From positions 1 through 64,000 of the forward strand of contig CAAFVD010000034.1 of the NCBI GenBank assembly GCA_900766355.1: DNA of 64,000 bases, given 5' to 3'. The position numbers and the translations under genes are program-made. A model generated the notes under the pieces. The model ran no database searches. It was not told the DNA's origin and worked only from the letters and a program-made list of their open reading frames with translations. Each line of letters starts with the position of its first letter. The stretch's first letter is position 1. The DNA comes from Candidatus Gastranaerophilales bacterium. Lineage in GTDB: Bacteria; Cyanobacteriota; Vampirovibrionia; Gastranaerophilales; Gastranaerophilaceae. Shown here piece after piece: positions 60,003 through 64,000 of the stretch.

Positions 60003-61001
60003 TTATTCTCCGATTAGCATACCATTTTCATCCATTTCAGGACTTGGTGCTAAATCTAATCCATGTTCATGCAATCTTTCAATAACTTCATCTGAAGATT
60101 TTTTACCAAAGTTTTTAATGTTTAATAAATCATGTTCAGATTTCTTTAATAATTCAGCCATTGAATTGATGCTTGCACGTTTCAAACAGTTGTATGCTCT
60201 TACAGAAAGTTCTAATTCTTCAATTGTAATTGATGGAACTTCTTCTTCTTCAACAGGTTCTTCCTCTTGAGCAGTTTCTTCTGAAGTGAAAGCTTCAATT
60301 ACAGGAGCATTTCCAGTGATAGAAGCGATTTGAACAAAGTGTTCAATCAAAAGATTTGCAGCTTGAGCTAATGCAGAAGCAACTTCAACTGTACCATTTG
60401 ACCAAATTTCCAAAGTTAGTTTATCAAAATCAATTGAACCACCAACACGAGTGCTTTCAACATCATATTTTACACGTTTGATTGGCATAAATGTCGCATC
60501 AATAGGTAAAACATCAATTGATGTCATTTCTCCAGCTACACGTGGAACATCATTTGCAACATAACCTTTACCAGTTTCAACAGTAAATTCTGCGTGGAAA
60601 CTACCACCATCTGCAATTGTACAAATTAACCAGTCAGGGTTAACTACTTTTACCCCTGCAGGTAATTGAATATCACTTGCAAGAACTGGACCAGGTTTGT
60701 CGATATCAATTCTCAAAGTTTGAGGTTCTTTTGAATCAGTTTTGATTGCTAAACCTTTTAAGTTTAACAACACATCAACAACATCTTCTAATACACCTGG
60801 AATAGCTGTGTATTCGTGAGTAATACCTTCGATTCTTGCTGATGTAACTGCAGTACCTTCAAGACTTGAAAGTAAAACACGTCTTAGTGAATTACCTATT
60901 GTAATACCAAAACCTCTTTCTAATGGTTCGATTACAAATTTACCATATTGTGAACCGTCAGAACTTGTTGCAGTGTTTACAGTTTTTATTTTTAATTCCA
61001 T
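60003..61001 (-). CDS. rpoA: RNA polymerase alpha subunit
   Basis: A 332-residue alpha subunit. The N-terminal domain (assembly) shows YGKFVIEPLERGFGITIGNS, LRRVLLSSLEGTAVTSARIE and TFMPIKRVKYDVESTRVGG. An acidic linker (QEEEPVEEEEVPSI) leads to the C-terminal domain with IEELELSVRAYNCLKRASIN and NIKNFGKKSSDEVIERL, which contacts DNA and activators. I start it at ATG 61001 (AGGAGA 9 nt upstream); an in-frame start at 61046 would run into rpsD. Confidence 0.98.
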   Translation of the reverse strand: MELKIKTVNTATSSDGSQYGKFVIEPLERGFGITIGNSLRRVLLSSLEGTAVTSARIEGITHEYTAIPGVLEDVVDVLLNLKGLAIKTDSKEPQTLRIDIDKPGPVLASDIQLPAGVKVVNPDWLICTIADGGSFHAEFTVETGKGYVANDVPRVAGEMTSIDVLPIDATFMPIKRVKYDVESTRVGGSIDFDKLTLEIWSNGTVEVASALAQAANLLIEHFVQIASITGNAPVIEAFTSEETAQEEEPVEEEEVPSITIEELELSVRAYNCLKRASINSMAELLKKSEHDLLNIKNFGKKSSDEVIERLHEHGLDLAPSPEMDENGMLIGE

Positions 61002-61026
61002 GTTTAAATTTCTCCTATCAATTCTA

Positions 61027-61629
61027 TTATTTAGAATAGTACTCAATTACAAGTTGTTCTTTGAAATCTGGATCCATTTCATCTCTGTTTGGAAGTCTGT
61101 CAAATGTAAATTTCAATTCATCTTTATCAACTGTAATCCAGTTAGGAGCACAAGATAAATCGATAGTTTCCATAACAGATTTTATGTAGTTAGCACTCTT
61201 AGCTTTTACTGCAACTACATCACCTGCTTTAAGAAGATATGATGGAATATCAACTTTCTTACCATTTACAGTAACATGACCATGGTTAACAATTTGTCTT
61301 GATTGTTTTCTTGTTACACCGATACCTGCTCTGTATAATGAGTTATCAAGTCTTGATTCAAGAATTTGTAACAAAATAGTACCTGTAACACCTTTTTTAC
61401 GTGCTGCTGTATTGTAATATTTTGCAAATTGTTTTTCAGAAACTAAGAAAGTATATCTGATTTTTTGTTTTTCATTTAAGTGAATTGCATATTCAGAAAG
61501 TTTTTTTCTTACTGCACCATGCTGACCTGAAGCATGTTGTCTCATAGAAGAAGTTAGCTTTCTGTTAGATAAATCTTTAACTCCGAAGTTACGGAATAAT
61601 TTATTTGTAGGTCCTGTATATCTTGCCAT
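61027..61629 (-). CDS. rpsD: 30S ribosomal protein uS4
   Basis: A 200-residue primary 16S-binding protein that often also represses its own mRNA. It starts MARYTGPTNKLFRNFGVKDL, has an S4 domain (ESRLDNSLYRAGIGVTRKQS, VNHGHVTVNGKKVDIPSYLL) and ends QLVIEYYSK. The zinc-type N-terminal cysteines of some S4 forms are absent. It lies between rpsK and rpoA. A folded spacer (61654-61692) precedes it. Confidence 0.98.
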   Translation of the reverse strand: MARYTGPTNKLFRNFGVKDLSNRKLTSSMRQHASGQHGAVRKKLSEYAIHLNEKQKIRYTFLVSEKQFAKYYNTAARKKGVTGTILLQILESRLDNSLYRAGIGVTRKQSRQIVNHGHVTVNGKKVDIPSYLLKAGDVVAVKAKSANYIKSVMETIDLSCAPNWITVDKDELKFTFDRLPNRDEMDPDFKEQLVIEYYSK

Positions 61630-61653
61630 ACAGTTTATTCTCCTTTAAATTGT

Positions 61654-61692
61654 AGGTGAGGCACCTATGACTCGAATTTTCGAGCTCTCACC
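61654..61692 (-). promoter_or_regulatory. Folded leader of rpsD with competing hairpins
   Basis: GGTGAG (61655-61660) pairs with CTCACC (61687-61692) outside an inner CTCGAA/TTCGAG hairpin (61671-61684). Alternatively AGGTG (61654-61658) pairs with CACCT (61662-61666). The folds exclude each other and sit just before the rpsD ribosome site. This may be an S4 autoregulatory element; I see no close match to the E. coli or Bacillus form. Confidence 0.5.
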
Positions 61693-61713
61693 GAGTTGTA
61701 CTATACTGTAGAA

Positions 61714-62100
61714 TTATACTCTACGTTTTTTAGGTGGACGACATCCGTTGTGTGGAATAGGTGTTACGTCCTTGATTAATGTGATTTCAAGTCCTGCTGC
61801 TTGGATTGCTCTGATTGCAGTTTCACGACCTGAACCTGGACCTTTGATATAAACTTCAACTTTTTTCATACCTTGATCCATTGATTTTTTTGCTACTAAT
61901 TCTGCAGCTGATTGAGCTGCAAATGGAGTACCTTTTCTAGCACCCTTAAAACCTGTAGCACCTGCTGTAGCCCATGCTATAGCATTACCTTGTGTATCAG
62001 TAGAAGTTACGATTGTGTTGTTGAATGTTGATTGAATATGTACAACACCTTGCAATACGTTCTTCTTTTCTTTTCTTTTTGTTTTTTGTGGTCTTGCCAT
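61714..62100 (-). CDS. rpsK: 30S ribosomal protein uS11
   Basis: A 128-residue platform protein. The pattern is VVHIQSTFNNTIVTSTDTQG, ATAGATGFKGARKGTPFAAQ, VYIKGPGSGRETAIRAIQAA and the end THIPHNGCRPPKKRRV-like (TPIPHNGCRPPKKRRV). It follows rpsM after 61 nt and is separated from rpsD by a structured spacer. Confidence 0.98.
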   Translation of the reverse strand: MARPQKTKRKEKKNVLQGVVHIQSTFNNTIVTSTDTQGNAIAWATAGATGFKGARKGTPFAAQSAAELVAKKSMDQGMKKVEVYIKGPGSGRETAIRAIQAAGLEITLIKDVTPIPHNGCRPPKKRRV

Positions 62101-62161
62101 TTTTATTTCCTCTATATTAATTAATAATTATATTATTTTGTTTTAACTAACCTTTAAAGAC

Positions 62162-62527
62162 TTATTTCTTTTTAGAAACTGGTCCTGATTTTTTACCACG
62201 TCTTGTTCTTGCGTTAGTTTTTGTTCTTTGTCCTCTGCAAGGTAAGTTTCTTTTGTGTCTCATACCTCTATAAGAGTTGATTTCTTGAAGACGTTTAATA
62301 TTCATTGTGATTTCACGACGAAGGTCACCTTCAATGTGATAATTTGCTAATTCGTTTCTTAACAATTTAATATCTTCATCTGTTAAATCATCTGTTCTTA
62401 AATCAGGTGAAATACCTGTAGCTGCTAAAATCTTTGCACTTCTAGTTGGTCCGATACCAAAGATATATGTAAGTGCTATTTCAATTCTTTTATTACGAGG
62501 TAAATCAACCCCTGCTAGTCTTGCCAT
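62162..62527 (-). CDS. rpsM: 30S ribosomal protein uS13
   Basis: A 121-residue head protein that bridges to the 50S subunit. It has MARLAGVDLPRNKRIEIALT, YIFGIGPTRSAKIL, INSYRGMRHKRNLPCRGQRT and KTNARTRRGKKSGPVSKKK, all family-typical. AAGGAGA precedes the ATG. Two hairpins lie in the ~100-nt spacer between rpmJ and this gene. Confidence 0.98.
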   Translation of the reverse strand: MARLAGVDLPRNKRIEIALTYIFGIGPTRSAKILAATGISPDLRTDDLTDEDIKLLRNELANYHIEGDLRREITMNIKRLQEINSYRGMRHKRNLPCRGQRTKTNARTRRGKKSGPVSKKK

Positions 62528-62566
62528 TTAAATTTCTCCTTTTCTGTTGTTAGATTTTTTTACATA

Positions 62567-62612
62567 GGAGGGATAAATACTTCCTCCCCACCGAACTTTT
62601 TAGTCTTTCGGT
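62567..62612 (-). promoter_or_regulatory. Two-hairpin leader of rpsM
   Basis: On the minus-strand mRNA, ACCGAA pairs with TTCGGT (62590-62612, 11-nt loop), followed by GGAGG with CCTCC (62567-62587). The second hairpin holds a GGAGG that mimics a ribosome site. It may be a regulatory r-protein site or a pausing structure. Confidence 0.4.
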
Positions 62613-62630
62613 TAGACTTTACAAGATTGA

Positions 62631-62744
62631 TTAACCTTGTCTTTGTTTGTGTTTAGGGTTTTCACAAATAACTGCTACTCTGCCTTTTCTTTTGATAACC
62701 TTGCATTTATCACACATAGGTTTTACTGAAGATCTTGTTTTCAT
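62631..62744 (-). CDS. rpmJ: 50S ribosomal protein bL36
   Basis: A 37-residue zinc-ribbon protein, too short for most automatic gene lists. It reads MKTRSSVKPMCDKCKVIKRK, then GRVAVICENPKHKQRQG. The zinc ligands are Cys11, Cys14, Cys27 and His32, so this is the zinc-binding (C+) form. It lies 27 nt after infA and ahead of rpsM, its usual position. Confidence 0.97.
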   Translation of the reverse strand: MKTRSSVKPMCDKCKVIKRKGRVAVICENPKHKQRQG

Positions 62745-62771
62745 AGTAATTTTCCTTATATTAATGTGTCG

Positions 62772-62987
62772 TTATTTCAATCTGAATGTGATTCTTCCTC
62801 TTGATAAATCATAAGGTGTCATTTCCACCTTTACTCTATCTCCAGGCAATATTCTGATAAAGTTTTTTCTAATTTTGCCTGAAATATGAGCCAAGATTTC
62901 ATGCCCGTTTTCTAGTTCTACTCTGAACATTGCATTAGGCATTGATTCAAGAATTGTACCTTCTATTTCTATTACGTCTTTTGCCAT
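62772..62987 (-). CDS. infA: Translation initiation factor IF-1
   Basis: A 71-residue OB-fold protein that fills the A-site during initiation. The pattern is MAKDVIEIEGTILESMPNAM, FRVELENGHEILAHISGKIR and IRILPGDRVKVEMTPYDLSR GRI (split here), all family-typical. GAGGAC precedes the ATG. It is the first gene of this operon; secY, adk and map, which often precede it, are not here. Confidence 0.98.
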   Translation of the reverse strand: MAKDVIEIEGTILESMPNAMFRVELENGHEILAHISGKIRKNFIRILPGDRVKVEMTPYDLSRGRITFRLK

Positions 62988-63344
62988 TTAGTCCTCTTTA
63001 CTATCTATATTTGGCTGCACAAAATGTGCCTTATACAATATTATCTGCTAAAAGTCTGAATGCAAGTATTTTCGGTAACAAGTTAACAAAATTACATAAA
63101 ATAGTCCAGATTGTTTTTATAACATTAAAACACTTTAACTTTTTTGAAAATCATGCAAGTTACATACTAATAATGGGTTTTCAGGCTACTACTAAATCTT
63201 TCAAAATATTTTTAATTATTTATTCATTAATTAAACAATCAAACACAGTATGTAACAATTTGTTTACAATTTAGAACAAAAAAGGCAATTTTTTCTTGTT
63301 TATATACTTTATATATACATAAGAGAGATATGGAGAGCATAAAA
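62988..63344. other. Divergent spacer infA / 63345 gene
   Basis: No gene seen in these ~360 nt. On the minus side, TTGCAT with TAATAT 16 bp downstream may be the infA promoter, and its leader holds the palindrome GCACAAAATGTGC (63017-63029). On the plus side lies the ECF-like promoter at 63284-63319. The middle is AT-rich filler. Confidence 0.45.
63284..63319 (+). promoter_or_regulatory. ECF-like two-block promoter (copy 5)
   Basis: GGCAATT at 63284-63290, 16 bp, CTTTATATATACA at 63307-63319, then TAAGA, matching the copy at 23489. GTAACA lies 32 bp upstream at 63252-63257. Confidence 0.65.
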
Positions 63345-64000
63345 ATGGTAGCAGCAATTGAATCTGTAAAAACCAAAAAAGTAGGTCAATTAAAAACCGA
63401 ACTTCAAAATTATTCAATCAAGCGTTCGAAAATAATTCAATCTATTTTTGATCAAGCAAAAATTCAAGCTCAAACTAATGGAAATGTAAACTTCAAATCT
63501 AACTCTATTTTCGACAACCCTCAAATTAAAGGTGGTACTGACTCTTCTGCAGCACAAGGAAATGACACTCAAAAAGCTGGTGCTAATTCATCATCAATGA
63601 ACGCATCAACTATTATGTCAAAAGTAACCGCTGCAATTACTTCTGTTACTCAAAAATTTAATGCAGTAATGGACGACATTAAGAATAGTATTGCAAACTT
63701 ATCAGCATTATCTTCACCTCAAACTACTGGTCAATCTGTGAAACCTGAAGAAAACATGCCACTTGATAACAAAGGTTCTGACAACAAAGCTGCAAGTGGA
63801 CAAGATAGACAAAAACCTAATAATGTTGGTTTCGGACAAGAAGAAACTGTAGACAATTCAATTACTGAAGAAAAAGAAGATAAAAAAGCTGACAAAGAAG
63901 AACGAGAATCTAGCACTCAACTTGCACAAAACTCATCAGAAATTGACAAAGCAACATTAAAAGAAATCGACAAACAATATAATGCACACTATCAAATGGG
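63345..64000 (+). CDS. Lineage-specific Ser/Asn/Lys-rich protein (cut by window edge)
   Basis: Function unknown. The ATG at 63345 follows GGAGAG; an in-frame ATG at 63330 lies upstream of that site and is less likely. The 218 visible residues begin MVAAIESVKTKKVGQLKTEL, a helix, and then become low-complexity Asn/Ser/Ala/Gln with a helical insert (MSKVTAAITSVTQKFNAVMD). An acidic-basic segment follows (ITEEKEDKKADKEERE). There is no signal peptide. The promoter is the same as that of the 23561 gene. The helix-disordered-helix plan, like that of the protein at 1-923, could suit an exported structural protein, but that is inference. Confidence 0.75.
   Translation, partial: MVAAIESVKTKKVGQLKTELQNYSIKRSKIIQSIFDQAKIQAQTNGNVNFKSNSIFDNPQIKGGTDSSAAQGNDTQKAGANSSSMNASTIMSKVTAAITSVTQKFNAVMDDIKNSIANLSALSSPQTTGQSVKPEENMPLDNKGSDNKAASGQDRQKPNNVGFGQEETVDNSITEEKEDKKADKEERESSTQLAQNSSEIDKATLKEIDKQYNAHYQM

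Noticed and set aside
63330..63344. In-frame ATG at 63330 as the start of the right-edge gene
   Set aside because: GGAGAG lies after this ATG and is correctly placed for the ATG at 63345.
1..64000. tRNA or rRNA genes, CRISPR arrays, prophage or insertion sequences
   Set aside because: I looked for cloverleaf arms, regularly spaced repeats, transposase or integrase motifs and terminal inverted repeats, and found none.

Overview
The window is AT-rich bacterial DNA, densely packed with genes on both strands. Flagellar motor genes sit beside lineage-specific low-complexity proteins. The 307-residue protein at the left edge starts MGLAASQARLLSLTAR, an N-terminus I associate from memory with non-photosynthetic Cyanobacteriota (Vampirovibrionia/Melainabacteria, gut order Gastranaerophilales). 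No rRNA, photosynthesis or other marker gene here tests that placement, so I hold it at about 0.6-0.7. I found no tRNA, rRNA, CRISPR array, prophage or transposase.

Layout. 1-1440: a coiled-coil protein cut by the window edge and a small unknown gene. 1538-5064 (minus): motA-motB-fliL-fliM-fliN, almost without gaps. 5154-9063: amidase, ruvB, a small unknown gene and a DUF475/TerC-like transporter. 9064-16054 (plus): rlmN, a DUF115 (Maf-like) protein, dtd, a CDP-glycerol glycerophosphotransferase-like enzyme, a class V aminotransferase, a methyltransferase and a cytidylyltransferase. 16055-21914: more surface-polymer genes on both strands, four of them carrying the same ~120-residue Rossmann-like N-terminal module. 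21993-35057: housekeeping genes (dgt, ispG, CNNM/CorC, mutL) mixed with lineage-specific proteins. 35235-44262: PilZ, TPR and ACT proteins, uppP, queD, a second DUF115 protein, an ABC-F ATPase, a 28-codon gene and glnA. 44574-57825: a DegT-like protein, a degenerate HD-GYP protein, a four-winged-helix GntR-type regulator, a kinase-like protein, HIT, speE, TPR, phosphoesterase, DJ-1, GNAT, XRE, a histidine kinase and an EF-hand-like protein. 57900-62987 (minus): infA-rpmJ-rpsM-rpsK-rpsD-rpoA-rplQ-truA-rplM-rpsI. 63345-64000: another unknown gene, cut by the right edge.

How the parts fit. The DUF115 proteins, glycerophosphotransferase-like enzymes, cytidylyltransferase, aminotransferases, acetyltransferase and methyltransferases look like machinery that builds and decorates a surface or flagellar glycan with phospho-polyol and amino-sugar groups. 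The motor operon, PilZ protein and HD-GYP-like protein point to motility under cyclic-di-GMP-related control, although the HD-GYP protein has lost its catalytic residues.

Three regulatory patterns stand out. (1) Fifteen genes have a TATAAT-like box ending 6-8 nt before the start codon, which predicts leaderless mRNAs. (2) Four genes of unknown function, and less clearly a fifth, share an ECF-like two-block promoter with identical spacing, (G/T)(G/T)(C/A)AATT-N16-CTTTAT. (3) Four effector-like genes share an upstream AGCAAA block. Three of the encoded proteins also have a polar N-terminal leader ending in a hydrophobic-x-F-x-(G/S) motif, which may be an undescribed export signal. All functions were inferred by reading the sequence; no database search was run.
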